Assembly: GCF_016924755.1 (NCBI RefSeq)
Contig: NZ_JAFFJX010000003.1
Location: 248,001-312,000 of the forward strand
Direction of reading: 5' to 3'
From: Longitalea arenae
GTDB lineage: Bacteria > Bacteroidota > Bacteroidia > Chitinophagales > Chitinophagaceae
Length of the DNA: 64,000 nucleotides
Part shown: positions 18,366 through 28,385 of the stretch, piece after piece
Position numbering within the stretch: position 1 is the first letter of the stretch
Layout of the letters: the number at the start of each line of letters is the position of its first letter
Position numbers and translations under genes: made by a program
The notes under the pieces: generated by a model
Database searches by the model: none
What the model saw: the letters and a program-made list of their open reading frames with translations, nothing else
Told to the model about the DNA's origin: nothing

Positions 18366-19122
18366 CTAAAAATGCCGTTAAGGGACTACTTGCTGCAGCT
18401 GTATGTAATGGTTTGGCCAGGCGGGCTTCGTAGGCTATTCTACCTGCTTCTACTGCCATTCTGAATGCTGTTGCCATTTGCACCGGTTGCCCTGCTACTG
18501 CAATGGCTGTGTTCACCAGTACGGCATCAGCACCGATCTCCAGCGCTTTGGCTGCGTCGGACGGGGAGCCAATCCCCGCATCCACTATCACCGGTACTTT
18601 ACTTTGTTCGATAATGATCTCCAGAAAATCAATTGTCTTTAACCCTTTGTTGCTGCCAATCGGCGAGCCCAGCGGCATTACGGCGGCAGCGCCTGCCTCT
18701 TCCAGGCGTTTGCACAATACCGGATCGGCATGAATATAAGGCAGCACCACAAAACCCATTTTTACGAGCTCTTCGGTTGCCCGTAAAGTTTCTATTGGAT
18801 CGGGCATCAGGTATTTGGGATCCGGATGAATTTCCAGTTTCAGCCAGTTCGTTTGCAATGCTTCCCGCGCCAATTGCGCAGCAAATACCGCTTCTTTGGC
18901 TGTACGCACCCCTGAGGTATTGGGCAGCAAATTGATATGCGGGTGTCGCAGATGCCGCAGGATATCGTCCTGGGGATCGTTCATATCTACCCGCTTTAAG
19001 GCTACCGTCACCAGTTCTGAACCCGATGCCAGTAAGGCATCTTCCATTAATCCGGCAGCACTGAATTTTCCTGTTCCGGTGAATAATCTCGAATTGAATG
19101 TTTTATTTGCTATTGTAAGCAT
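18349..19122 (-). CDS. thiG: Thiazole synthase ThiG
   Basis: This 257-residue TIM-barrel enzyme joins deoxyxylulose phosphate, dehydroglycine and ThiS thiocarboxylate into the thiazole phosphate. Visible family motifs are [21 protein letters not shown], the Schiff-base Lys in [39 protein letters not shown] and [16 protein letters not shown]. It is upstream of and overlapping thiH, and preceded by an inverted 8-bp repeat tract that separates it from thiE. Confidence 0.96.
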   Translation of the reverse strand: MLTIANKTFNSRLFTGTGKFSAAGLMEDALLASGSELVTVALKRVDMNDPQDDILRHLRHPHINLLPNTSGVRTAKEAVFAAQLAREALQTNWLKLEIHPDPKYLMPDPIETLRATEELVKMGFVVLPYIHADPVLCKRLEEAGAAAVMPLGSPIGSNKGLKTIDFLEIIIEQSKVPVIVDAGIGSPSDAAKALEIGADAVLVNTAIAVAGQPVQMATAFRMAVEAGRIAYEARLAKPLHTAAASSPLTAFLDEHYG

Positions 19123-19145
19123 ACAATGATTTTTTGTGATCAGCA

Positions 19146-19246
19146 GTAGTTAATCAGTTATCGAGTTATTGAGTTATTCAGTTATTGAGTTTATAAGCCA
19201 TTCTGAACTGAATAACTAATGAACCGAATAACTTACGAACTGAATA
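19146..19246. repeat. Quasi-palindrome of 8-bp words (GAGTTATT against AACTGAATAACT)
   Basis: The left arm has about five GAGTTATT/CAGTTATT words. After a centre near TATAAGCCATTC the right arm has AACTGAATAACT and AACCGAATAACT in reverse sense. It lies inside the thi operon between thiE and thiG and extends into the last codons of thiE. Confidence 0.8.
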
Positions 19247-19859
19247 AAGCGTTGATTTTTTTAACCGCTCCCTTTCGATCCGTTGCATTCAGAATAGCGC
19301 CCGATATAGCTACACCATGAATTCCGGCATCCCGTAAACCCGGTACATCATCGGCGACAATACCGCCAATGGCCACAATGGGTAGTTGAATATTGGCGGC
19401 TCGTACCTGGTGCATGATCCGTTGGTAGCCTTCCAATCCTAAGATGGGACTCAGCTTCTCCTTAGTTGACGTAAAACGAAAAGGGCCCAGCCCGATATAA
19501 TCAACGCCTTCCGCTACCCGTTGCTGAATATGATGGAAAGTATTGGCCGTGCCTCCGATGATCATGTTTGGGCCTGCAATCGCCCGCACTTCTTTAACGG
19601 GCATATCCTGTAAACCCACATGTATGCCCCAGGCGCCTACCGTTTTGGCCACCTGCGGAAAATCATTAATGATGAGCTTTGCATGATAGCGGTCGCACAA
19701 TTGTTTGGCGGCGGTTGCCAGCGGCAATACGGCTGCCTCCGGCTGCTTCTTTACCCGCAACTGGATCAGGCGGCAACCAGCTTCCAGCGCTTCTTCAATG
19801 GCCGCCAGGTGCGTTTTTGCCGCTGTTTGTTGTGAAATAAAATACAATCGATCCATCAT
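19233..19859 (-). CDS. thiE: Thiamine-phosphate synthase ThiE
   Basis: This 208-residue TIM barrel couples HMP-PP with thiazole phosphate. Motifs: GCRLIQLRVKKQ, KLIINDFPQVAK (substrate Asn-Asp), GIHVGLQDMPV, IIGGTANTF (variant of the GxS loop), DYIGLGPFRFTSTK and PIVAIGGIVADDV. The length is normal. Its start overlaps the end of thiD by 4 bp (ATGA type). The last residues are encoded by DNA that merges into the repeat tract downstream. Confidence 0.93.
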   Translation of the reverse strand: MMDRLYFISQQTAAKTHLAAIEEALEAGCRLIQLRVKKQPEAAVLPLATAAKQLCDRYHAKLIINDFPQVAKTVGAWGIHVGLQDMPVKEVRAIAGPNMIIGGTANTFHHIQQRVAEGVDYIGLGPFRFTSTKEKLSPILGLEGYQRIMHQVRAANIQLPIVAIGGIVADDVPGLRDAGIHGVAISGAILNATDRKGAVKKINALFSS

Positions 19860-20608
19860 ATTGAATGATACCCCAGTAATGACTGGTTACTGTTTAAAAA
19901 TGATTCTACATATTGTTTTGCCATTTTACAGGCTTTTTTCAGAGGTACACCGGCAGCCAGGCGGGCGGTGATGGCAGCCGCCAGCACGCAACCCGAACCA
20001 TGTTTTTGAAATACTTTCTCAACACCGGCTTCTATCACGGTAAGACCACCCGGTTCATACAGGGAATCGGTGCCCAGGGCATCCGGCCGGTGTCCGCCTT
20101 TCAATAAGACCGAACAAAAAACGGCATGATCGTCCTTTACCAGGTCTTCGCCGGTAATAAGCTGCAGTTGCTGCAATTCATGATAGTTCGGCGTCAACAA
20201 GGTCAGTTCCGTGAGTATTTCTTCCAGGTTATGAAAGGTATTCAGCTCATGAAATTCAAAACCGGCGCTGGCTTTCAGAACCGGGTCCCACACGATGCGG
20301 ATCGCCGGATTATAGTCTTTTATAAAACGGATCACCCGCAGCAGGGTTTGCGGCGAATTGATCACCCCGATCTTACATACGGAGATCACAAACTTGCGCA
20401 GCAGGGGTTCCAGTTGTTCAAAGATCTGCTCTTCGCTCAACCAGTGAATATTCAAGAACTGATCATCGGTTTGAACCGTCCAGGCGGTAGAAACCCCAAA
20501 ACCATATACGCCATGTTGTTCAAAGGTTTTGCAATCGGCCAGCACACCCGCCCCACCACTGGGGTCGAAGCCTGCAATGCTCAATACATACGGTCGTAGT
20601 GGTTGCAT
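19856..20608 (-). CDS. thiD: Hydroxymethylpyrimidine/phosphomethylpyrimidine kinase ThiD
   Basis: The 250-residue ribokinase-fold enzyme makes HMP-PP. Motifs: SIAGFDPSGGAGVLADCKTF at the N-terminus, LLTPNYHELQQL, VLLKGGHRPDALGTDSLY and a C-terminal anion hole GSGCVLAAAITARLA. It lies between thiE-like and thiE with 4-bp or shorter junctions, so it is part of the same transcript. Confidence 0.95.
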   Translation of the reverse strand: MQPLRPYVLSIAGFDPSGGAGVLADCKTFEQHGVYGFGVSTAWTVQTDDQFLNIHWLSEEQIFEQLEPLLRKFVISVCKIGVINSPQTLLRVIRFIKDYNPAIRIVWDPVLKASAGFEFHELNTFHNLEEILTELTLLTPNYHELQQLQLITGEDLVKDDHAVFCSVLLKGGHRPDALGTDSLYEPGGLTVIEAGVEKVFQKHGSGCVLAAAITARLAAGVPLKKACKMAKQYVESFLNSNQSLLGYHSI

Positions 20609-20611
20609 AGT

Positions 20612-21229
20612 TTAATGAGTATGGGTTCGCTTCAACTGGGTTAGTAATGATGTATAATTAGCTACGGCCTTCGCCGGCTCATTCCAGATGGTTCCCAACA
20701 CGGCAGCCCCATCAAAATTCATTGCCGCAACCGATCGAATATTTCCTGCATCGATCCCGCCCAGGCCGATCACCGGAACTGCTTTCTGTTCCTCCTGAAG
20801 ATAAAATCCCTCACCGGCCACGCCTTTGTATTGCTGTTTTGAAATACTATCAAAGACCGGTGAAAAAAAGCTGTACGAAAAACAGCCCGGCAGTATTTGC
20901 AGGGCTGACAACGCATGCACAGAAGTGCTGAGGTTATAACCCTTAGCTTTCATGTCAAAGAAAACATCTTCCTTCGTTGCTTCGCGATGCGCTTCCGTAA
21001 AATGCAAACGCCGGATATCATATTCATGCATCAGCTGATGATGGCCATGTATCGCGATGCGTTGATGCCATTGATCGGGAATGGCGTTCAGCAATTGCCT
21101 TAGCGCCTGATCATCCGCCTGCGGTTTCCGCAGGTGAAAAAGCTCCATGCCTGCTTCAAACAATTGTTGAATAATGGACGCTTCTTCCCGGAACATCTGT
21201 GCATGTGATATGACAACTAATGAAAACAT
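20612..21229 (-). CDS. Second ThiE/TenI-type protein
   Basis: This 205-residue protein (start MFSLVVISHAQMF) shares the ThiE fold: GMELFHLRKPQAD, RLHFTEAHR, NLSTSVHALSAL, FSYSFFSPVFDSISK, PVIGLGGIDAGNI and GAAVLGTIW. It is divergent from ThiE at 19233 and lacks its ND substrate motif (here IAIHGHHQL), as in TenI thiazole tautomerases, so an aromatase role is a reasonable guess. It is the gene between thiC and thiD. The longer in-frame start reads into repeat DNA and is rejected. Confidence 0.82.
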   Translation of the reverse strand: MFSLVVISHAQMFREEASIIQQLFEAGMELFHLRKPQADDQALRQLLNAIPDQWHQRIAIHGHHQLMHEYDIRRLHFTEAHREATKEDVFFDMKAKGYNLSTSVHALSALQILPGCFSYSFFSPVFDSISKQQYKGVAGEGFYLQEEQKAVPVIGLGGIDAGNIRSVAAMNFDGAAVLGTIWNEPAKAVANYTSLLTQLKRTHTH

Positions 21230-21240
21230 AGAACGGCTGT

Positions 21241-21322
21241 TGCAGGTTACCCGTTCCATGTCACAAGGCCATTCCAACATGGAGGCCCAGCAACCTGAAA
21301 ACATGGAACATGGAACCTGTAA
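21241..21322. repeat. Quasi-palindrome with GGTTCCATGTTCCATG arms and GGAGGCCC core
   Basis: The left arm GCAGGTTACCCGTTCCATG faces the right arm AACATGGAACCTGTAAC. GGAGGCCC (21281-21288) lies in the loop. It sits between thiC and the ThiE-like gene. Confidence 0.75.
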
Positions 21323-23218
<1,896 letters not shown>

Positions 23219-23256
23219 TTACGTGGATGATCAATCATCTATAGCGAATATGGTCT

Positions 23257-23420
23257 TGGGTCGCCGGATACCGGTTACCGGTTACCAGGTCCTTATCGCA
23301 GCTTGCACACAAATGACTAAACTGGCGTTCATATGAGCACCGGTAACAGGTAACAGGTAACCGGTAACTGTATTTCATTAGCACATTAGCAAATCAGCAA
23401 ATCAGCACATCAGCACATTG
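23257..23420. repeat. Quasi-palindromic GGTTACC tract followed by an 8-bp word tract
   Basis: Left arm GATACCGGTTACCGGTTACC, a spacer of about 55 bp, right arm ACCGGTAACAGGTAACAGG then TAACCGG. It is followed by ATTAGCAC/ATCAGCAA 8-bp words (23379-23420), the reverse complement of the 2462 tract. It lies between thiS and thiC. Confidence 0.85.
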
Positions 23421-23424
23421 CTCC

Positions 23425-23628
23425 CTACCCGCCCTGCGTAGCGCGTATCAACATCACCTTATCGGCCGGACGTAAGATATAATCCGGCCATTCGGTACTG
23501 GGAATAACGGTTTGGTCTACTGCTACAGCCAAACCAGCCACGGGTATGCCTAATACCTGCGTGAGCAGTTGTTCGAGCGAACATTGATCCGGAATATCCC
23601 TGGGTTGTTGATTGACAAGAATGTTCAT
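23425..23628 (-). CDS. thiS: Sulfur carrier protein ThiS
   Basis: A 67-residue ubiquitin-fold sulfur carrier, MNILVNQQPRDIP at the start and ATQGG at the end; the C-terminal Gly-Gly is the thiocarboxylation site. The ATG at 23628 is chosen because the longer in-frame reading runs through the TPP riboswitch. It is the first gene of the thi operon. No thiF adenylyltransferase is in the window, so activation must come from a gene elsewhere. Confidence 0.92.
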   Translation of the reverse strand: MNILVNQQPRDIPDQCSLEQLLTQVLGIPVAGLAVAVDQTVIPSTEWPDYILRPADKVMLIRATQGG

Positions 23629-23708
23629 AGCCTCGGTTTTAAATACTTCAGGGAATGAACATGCAGCAAAAGAGAGTAAAAGAGAAAGATATATAAAGAA
23701 GACTTTCA

Positions 23709-23783
23709 CTTTTCCCTTCGGCAGTACGAACTGCATCAGGTTCAAAGGGTATTATCTCAGTCCGTTATGGACACCCCTAAAGT
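23709..23783 (-). ncRNA. TPP riboswitch (THI element)
   Basis: On the minus strand the sequence contains the conserved parts of the TPP aptamer in order: TTTAGGGGTGTC (P1/P2 side), ACTGAGATAATACCC (the CUGAGA pyrimidine sensor), TTTGAACCTGATGCAG, and the closing GCCGAAGGGAA. It lies about 80 nt upstream of the thiS ATG. Binding of thiamin pyrophosphate should switch off the operon, probably at translation or early termination; no clear terminator is seen between it and thiS. Confidence 0.96.
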
Positions 23784-23787
23784 GATG

Positions 23788-23816
23788 TAAAGGTATACAA
23801 AAATTGGAATTACCAA
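23788..23816 (-). promoter_or_regulatory. Candidate promoter of the thi operon
   Basis: On the minus strand, TTG at 23816-23814, 18 bp, then TACCTTTA at 23795-23788 (one mismatch to TAnnTTTG). The start point would fall right at the 5' edge of the TPP aptamer. It overlaps a 9-bp hairpin (AAAAATTGG/CCAATTTTT, 23799-23821). Confidence 0.5.
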
Positions 23817-24194
23817 TTTTTTTTTGCAGGCGCTTATTTGTTGCCCTTCTTTTCTACCAATACTGTCATATCTGCTTTCATCCTGCTGATGTTCTTAATT
23901 TATAAACCCCTGAATGAAAAACAGCTATTACCGGCCACTTCATTCAGGTGTATGTTTGACACTTTTCTTGGCTGCATTGATCTGCCGCCTTATAAAATAG
24001 TTTATATTAGTAGAGGGTTATTATTTGAGAACCTGAGAACGTTGAAAAAGTTGATAGCGTTGATAACGGTAAATCCGGGTTCATGACTTGAGTATAACGA
24101 TGCACAATTTGCCGATACTGTATTCCATTAGCTAATCAGCTCATTAGCAAATCAGCACATTAGCTAATCAGCCCATTCACCAAAACACAGTCAT
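23817..24194. other. Intergenic region with repeat words, no gene
   Basis: Between the thi promoter and the GH16 gene. An 82-codon plus-strand reading at 23838 has no family resemblance and is not called. 24038-24070 holds GTTGATAGCGTTGATAA words (as at 29965). 24122-24180 holds ATTAGCAC/ATCAGC 8-bp words ending just before the GH16 start. Confidence 0.6.
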
Positions 24195-25022
24195 ATGAAA
24201 AAAATGCAAGCTTTCCTTTTATGGATCCCCTGCTGCCTACTCTTTGTTCATTGTAAAAAATCCCTGAGCGATCCAACGGCCACCACCGGAAGATCAGCCA
24301 CTCCGGAAGTATTCGAGACCGTTATACAAAACACCTTCGCCAATTACGCCACTTTTGAACAATACTGGAACTATCTGTATCCCTGGGGTTCCGACCACAA
24401 CGGTTCCGCCCGCATGTATGGAAGTTCCACAGATCATAATCATATTTACCTCGATGGCTCCGGTGTCTTAACGATCAAAGCTACCCGCATCAACTGGAAT
24501 GAAGGCAATAGCAGTGCTGACCCATACTTACCCATCCGTTATCATTCCGGCGCCATCAATGCCAAATTCCACGTACTCGTGAACGACCAGTTCCCCAACT
24601 ATGAGGTAAGGGGTGAATTCCAGGCGCCCTCCGTACGAGGCTCCTGGCCTGCTTTCTGGCTTACCGGTGTAAACAGCTGGCCGCCTGAAAGCGATATCAT
24701 GGAATTCAAAGGCAATACCAATAACTGGCAAAATACTTTCCGCGCATGGAACGATGTATCGTCTATTATCACCAATGTTTCATCGCCCGGCAACTGGCAT
24801 ACCTATCGCATCTGGATGCAAAAATCAACGGCCACCGATGTCATCATTCATTACTATATCGATGGCGTGTGGAAAGGACAACACACGGCTAATTTTGTTG
24901 GCAAACCGATGTACATTATTATCAATATGCAAATGGAAGGGTCCAGCGGCTCGCCCGGACCTACTACCGATACGTACCTGCGCGCCCGGAATATTTATGT
25001 AGGAAGAACAAGAGCCTTTTAA
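24195..25022 (+). CDS. Glycoside hydrolase family 16 lipoprotein
   Basis: The 275-residue protein has a lipoprotein signal (lipobox LFVHC, Cys20) and a GH16 concanavalin-like fold. The catalytic motif ExDxxE is PESDIMEF with Glu165 (nucleophile), Asp167 and Glu170 (acid/base). SWPAFWLTG and a C-terminal strand MQMEGSSG support it. GH16 enzymes cut beta-1,3/1,4-glucans, agarose, carrageenan or related galactans; the target is not clear from sequence. It is surface-anchored, stands alone, and is followed by a weak hairpin. Confidence 0.92.
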   Translation: MKKMQAFLLWIPCCLLFVHCKKSLSDPTATTGRSATPEVFETVIQNTFANYATFEQYWNYLYPWGSDHNGSARMYGSSTDHNHIYLDGSGVLTIKATRINWNEGNSSADPYLPIRYHSGAINAKFHVLVNDQFPNYEVRGEFQAPSVRGSWPAFWLTGVNSWPPESDIMEFKGNTNNWQNTFRAWNDVSSIITNVSSPGNWHTYRIWMQKSTATDVIIHYYIDGVWKGQHTANFVGKPMYIIINMQMEGSSGSPGPTTDTYLRARNIYVGRTRAF

Positions 25023-25086
25023 AGGGAACATCAACATGAAAAAATGAAAGTCGGAATAACAGTCCGGAATTTGAAAGCAGTACAGA

Positions 25087-25114
25087 GAGGGTCCTTTCAA
25101 AGCTCCGGACCCTC
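25087..25114. terminator. Weak hairpin downstream of the GH16 gene
   Basis: A perfect 8-bp inverted repeat GAGGGTCC/GGACCCTC with a 12-nt loop. The following sequence (CGGCTTTCT) has only a poor T tract, so termination is uncertain. Confidence 0.45.
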
Positions 25115-25244
25115 CGGCTTTCTGATCAGAGATCGGAGGTCACAGGTCAGCAGTCTGGGTTCCGGCTTCTGACCTCGAAAAATAAATATGACAAAGATCA
25201 AGAGATAGTCTGATACTTTTCATTCGTTATATCCGTTTACCTGA

Positions 25245-25252
25245 TATCTTTG
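25245..25252 (+). promoter_or_regulatory. -7 box TATCTTTG upstream of the Cys-rich/TonB/PepSY set
   Basis: An exact TAnnTTTG match 17 bp before the TTG start codon at 25269. A -33 element is weak. The short leader fits a promoter of this gene set. Confidence 0.45.
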
Positions 25253-25268
25253 CCGGAAATTTGGCATT

Positions 25269-25640
25269 TTGTATAAATGGTGGACGATAGTGTTTTTCAT
25301 CGGCATGCTGGGACAAACCTTCAGCAAGAGCCTTATCGTCCTCAATTTCAAGCTGAATCAAAAAGCCATTGCCGCCAGCTTATGCGAAAACCGTTTCAAG
25401 CCAAAGAGCTGCTGCGCGGGCAAATGTTATTTAGGCAAGCAACTTAATAAAGACGAAGATTCACAGAACACCCCATTGAATGGCGGTTCCGGCTTTAAAT
25501 TCGAAGTAGTGCTGTATAGCGAAAAGAAAGCCGAGACCCATCACCCGCTCATTGACGAAAAACCGGTACATGTATCGCGGTATACCGATCCCATTTCCCA
25601 ACAGGTAATAAAGGCCGTTTTCCATCCTCCCCAGGCCTGA
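25269..25640 (+). CDS. Small Cys-containing membrane-anchored protein upstream of a TonB receptor
   Basis: A 123-residue protein beginning from a TTG codon (MYKWWTIVFFIGMLGQTFSK), which is a signal or anchor helix. The centre has LCENRFKPKSCCAGKCYLGK, four Cys in a short basic stretch that could bind a metal. The rest is polar and unassigned. The TTG start is preferred because the next ATG (25305) would cut the hydrophobic segment. It precedes a TonB-dependent receptor and a PepSY membrane protein, so a role in metal or siderophore uptake is inferred. No characterised homologue is known to me. Confidence 0.7.
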   Translation: MYKWWTIVFFIGMLGQTFSKSLIVLNFKLNQKAIAASLCENRFKPKSCCAGKCYLGKQLNKDEDSQNTPLNGGSGFKFEVVLYSEKKAETHHPLIDEKPVHVSRYTDPISQQVIKAVFHPPQA

Positions 25641-25724
25641 TCGCTACTTCCTTACTTTCCATCAAACACATGCGGGTTTATTAACCGGCAGGATGTATGT
25701 ATTCGTTATGCATGCTGCCAATGG

Positions 25725-25760
25725 CTGATGTCTGTATTCGGCAGACATCAGAAAAAAAAA
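25725..25760. repeat. Perfect 10-bp hairpin followed by A9
   Basis: CTGATGTCTG (25725-25734), 7-nt loop, CAGACATCAG (25742-25751), then nine A. The A run is on the wrong strand for a plus-strand terminator. It lies between the Cys-rich gene and the TonB receptor gene, where it might act as an mRNA processing or stability structure. Confidence 0.7.
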
Positions 25761-25886
25761 GCCCCTTGTTGTGATCCGCTGTGTTTAAGCAGTAACTATT
25801 CCCTGGTTCCCATCCACTTCAACCTGGCATATGCAGGCTTGGAAAGGCATGTTATTGCCTGAACAAACTACGTATGCACCAACGTT

Positions 25887-28187
25887 ATGACTATGAAACT
25901 TTTTATAACCGGTGTAACTGTTCTTTTCATCTTACTTCGGGGCGTCGGTTCCTATGCGCAAACCCATTGTAGCGGCAAAGTAATAGATGCAGCTACGAAA
26001 GAACCTGTGGCCCGCGCCTCCGTACAGATAAAAGATACAAAGCTTGGCACTATTACCAATGCAAATGGAGATTTCACCCTGCCCCTGGCAGATACCGCAT
26101 ACAATCTGATAATAACTTCTTTAGGCTATCAAGCGCAAACCATCCCCGCTTCTTCACAAAGGCCTTTACTGATCAACTTACAAAGCCATAACAATAGCTT
26201 ACAGGAGATCGTGATCAGCGCCAGCAGAACAGCGCAGCGACGCGGTGAGGCGCCGGTGGCCATTGCCACCATCAGCAAACAAACCATGGAAGACACCAAA
26301 GCCACGCGGATCGATCAGCTGGTGAATAAAGTAAGTGGTGTTAACATGGTTAGCCTGGGCAACGAACAGCATCAAATGAGCATTCGCCAACCCATGACCA
26401 CCAAAAGCCTTTTCCTGTATCTGGAAGATGGCATTCCCATTCGCACCACCGGCGTCTACAATCACAATGCCTTGCTGGAAATAAATATGCCTGCAGCCCG
26501 ACAGATCGAGATCATCAAAGGGCCAGCCTCCTCCTTATATGGTGCAGAAGCTATTGGCGGCGCCGTGAATATCATTACCCAGGCGCCACCGGCCATTCTA
26601 AGCGGACAGCTAAGTGTTCAGGCCACCAATACCGGTTACAAAAGAACCGATGTACAGGTGGGCAATACCTTTGGCAAATTCGGCCTGCTGATCAGTGGTT
26701 ATTATGCCAACCGCCGCAATGGCCCTGTCGATCACAGCGATTTTCATAAAACAGGCATTACCATCCGCGGCGATTATACGATCAGCGAAAAAACAAAATG
26801 GGTAAACAATATCACCTATGTAAATTATTACAGTGATATGCTGGGCTCGCTCGACAGTGCACATTTCGCCGATAAAGACTACAGCACTCCGCAAACCTTT
26901 ACCTACAGAAAAGTGCCGGCGCTGCGGTATAAATCACAACTCTTCCATCAATGGAATAACAACAGCAGCACACAGGCTTCGTTTGTATACCGGAATAACT
27001 CCGTGCAGCAAAACCCTTCGTACCGCGTAAGAAATGTGGCCAGCGATCCCACCCTGGCTTATGGCGAGATCAATGAAAGCGCTTTCGATACCTATATGCT
27101 GGCGGTACAACACCAGCAGGCATTCAACTTTCTAAACAGTAAACTGATTGCAGGTATAAGTGTAGATAACAGTCCGTCTACCTACCACAGCAACTTCATT
27201 AAGATCCGCCGCGACGAACGTGGTTATTATGTCAGTTATTCCACCACTGACTCTGTGTTGAGTAAATACAAAACGGATATCAGGAACCTGGCTTCCTATC
27301 TGCATTACGAAGCGGAAATAGTAAAAGGCCTGAAGCTGACAGCCGCCTTGCGGTACGACTTCTATCAATACAATTTCGACAATGCGTTACCACCATCAGC
27401 TTTTACGGGGGCGCCATCTACCAGGAACAATTTCAAACGCTTTTCGCCGAAAATAGGCGCCACCTACAACTATAAAGGCGCCGGTTTATATGCCAATTAC
27501 AGCGAAGGTTTTGTACCTCCGCAGATCAGTGAATTATACACGGGTGTTAAAGTTCCTTACCTGGGACCACAAACATTTTACAATTACGAAGTGGGCGGCT
27601 GGTTTGCCCTGCTGAATAATAAACTGTATGCCGACTGGAGCTGGTATCTTTTACAGGGCACCAATGAGATCATCAGCGTAAAGAACCCCGATGGTTCTAC
27701 CGAAAACCAGAATGCCGGTAAAACAAAACATACCGGTGTCGAATATGGTATTACCTATCGCCCCATAACGGCCCTGGCCATCCGGTTTAGCGCCGCTAAT
27801 AGCAAACATACATTTGTAAATTACATTGAAAAGGGAATAGACTACAATAATAATGAGCTCGCCGGTGGTCCGCGCTTTATTGCGAATGCAGAGGTCACCT
27901 ACAAACCTGCTTTCATGAAAGGCCTACGGCTTGCCGCGGAGTGGCAGCATATTGGTCCTTATTACATGGATAACGCCAATACAAAAAAATACGGCGGGTA
28001 TGATCTCTTACACCTGCGTGCCGGGTATACCATCCGGCAGTTTGAACTATGGGTGAATGCATTGAATGCCGCCAACACTTATTATTCAACCATTGCCAGC
28101 AAATCGGGTAGCCTGCTAAGTTATAACCTGGGTGACCCCAGGGAGTTCAATGTAGGCATAGCGTATAAATTTGGCGCTAAACGGTAA
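25887..28187 (+). CDS. TonB-dependent outer-membrane receptor with N-terminal CarboxypepD_reg domain
   Basis: The 766-residue receptor has a Sec signal (to SYAQ), a carboxypeptidase-regulatory-like beta-sandwich (residues about 27-105, CSGKVIDAATKEPVARASV), a plug domain (about 115-230, with RQIEIIKGPASSLYGAEAIG) and a 22-strand-type barrel ending in an aromatic residue-rich strand (FNVGIAYKFGAKR). At 766 residues it is shorter than SusC proteins and has no SusD partner, so it is a siderophore, haem or metal receptor type. The neighbouring PepSY protein supports siderophore reduction/uptake. Ligand unknown. Confidence 0.92.
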   Translation: MTMKLFITGVTVLFILLRGVGSYAQTHCSGKVIDAATKEPVARASVQIKDTKLGTITNANGDFTLPLADTAYNLIITSLGYQAQTIPASSQRPLLINLQSHNNSLQEIVISASRTAQRRGEAPVAIATISKQTMEDTKATRIDQLVNKVSGVNMVSLGNEQHQMSIRQPMTTKSLFLYLEDGIPIRTTGVYNHNALLEINMPAARQIEIIKGPASSLYGAEAIGGAVNIITQAPPAILSGQLSVQATNTGYKRTDVQVGNTFGKFGLLISGYYANRRNGPVDHSDFHKTGITIRGDYTISEKTKWVNNITYVNYYSDMLGSLDSAHFADKDYSTPQTFTYRKVPALRYKSQLFHQWNNNSSTQASFVYRNNSVQQNPSYRVRNVASDPTLAYGEINESAFDTYMLAVQHQQAFNFLNSKLIAGISVDNSPSTYHSNFIKIRRDERGYYVSYSTTDSVLSKYKTDIRNLASYLHYEAEIVKGLKLTAALRYDFYQYNFDNALPPSAFTGAPSTRNNFKRFSPKIGATYNYKGAGLYANYSEGFVPPQISELYTGVKVPYLGPQTFYNYEVGGWFALLNNKLYADWSWYLLQGTNEIISVKNPDGSTENQNAGKTKHTGVEYGITYRPITALAIRFSAANSKHTFVNYIEKGIDYNNNELAGGPRFIANAEVTYKPAFMKGLRLAAEWQHIGPYYMDNANTKKYGGYDLLHLRAGYTIRQFELWVNALNAANTYYSTIASKSGSLLSYNLGDPREFNVGIAYKFGAKR

Positions 28188-28194
28188 GGCGAAG

Positions 28195-28350
28195 CGTTAC
28201 AGGTTTCAAGGTACAGGTTACAGGGTTTATGTTCCGGATTTAAACCCGGCGTATACGCCCTGAAACCTAAAACTGGCAACCGGTAACTGGAAACCGGCAA
28301 CCGGTAACTGGTAACCGGCAACCGGCAACCGGTAACTGGTAACCGTGAAT
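28195..28350. repeat. Quasi-palindrome with GGTTACAGGG stem and GGTAACTGG/GGCAACCGG tandem arm
   Basis: GGTTACAGGG/CCCTGAAACC arms enclose about 30 bp. They are followed by at least ten 7-bp GGTAACT/GGCAACC words to 28345. It lies between the TonB receptor gene and the PepSY gene. Confidence 0.8.
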
Positions 28351-28385
28351 CACCCACTTTATTAATCATACATTCTATAACAAAG

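Noticed and set aside
23629-23745. Longer thiS reading with an apparent lipoprotein-like start
   Set aside because: It runs through the TPP aptamer; ThiS proper begins at 23628.
23838-24086. 82-codon plus-strand ORF upstream of the GH16 gene
   Set aside because: No homology pattern, low-complexity repeat words at its end, and no promoter.
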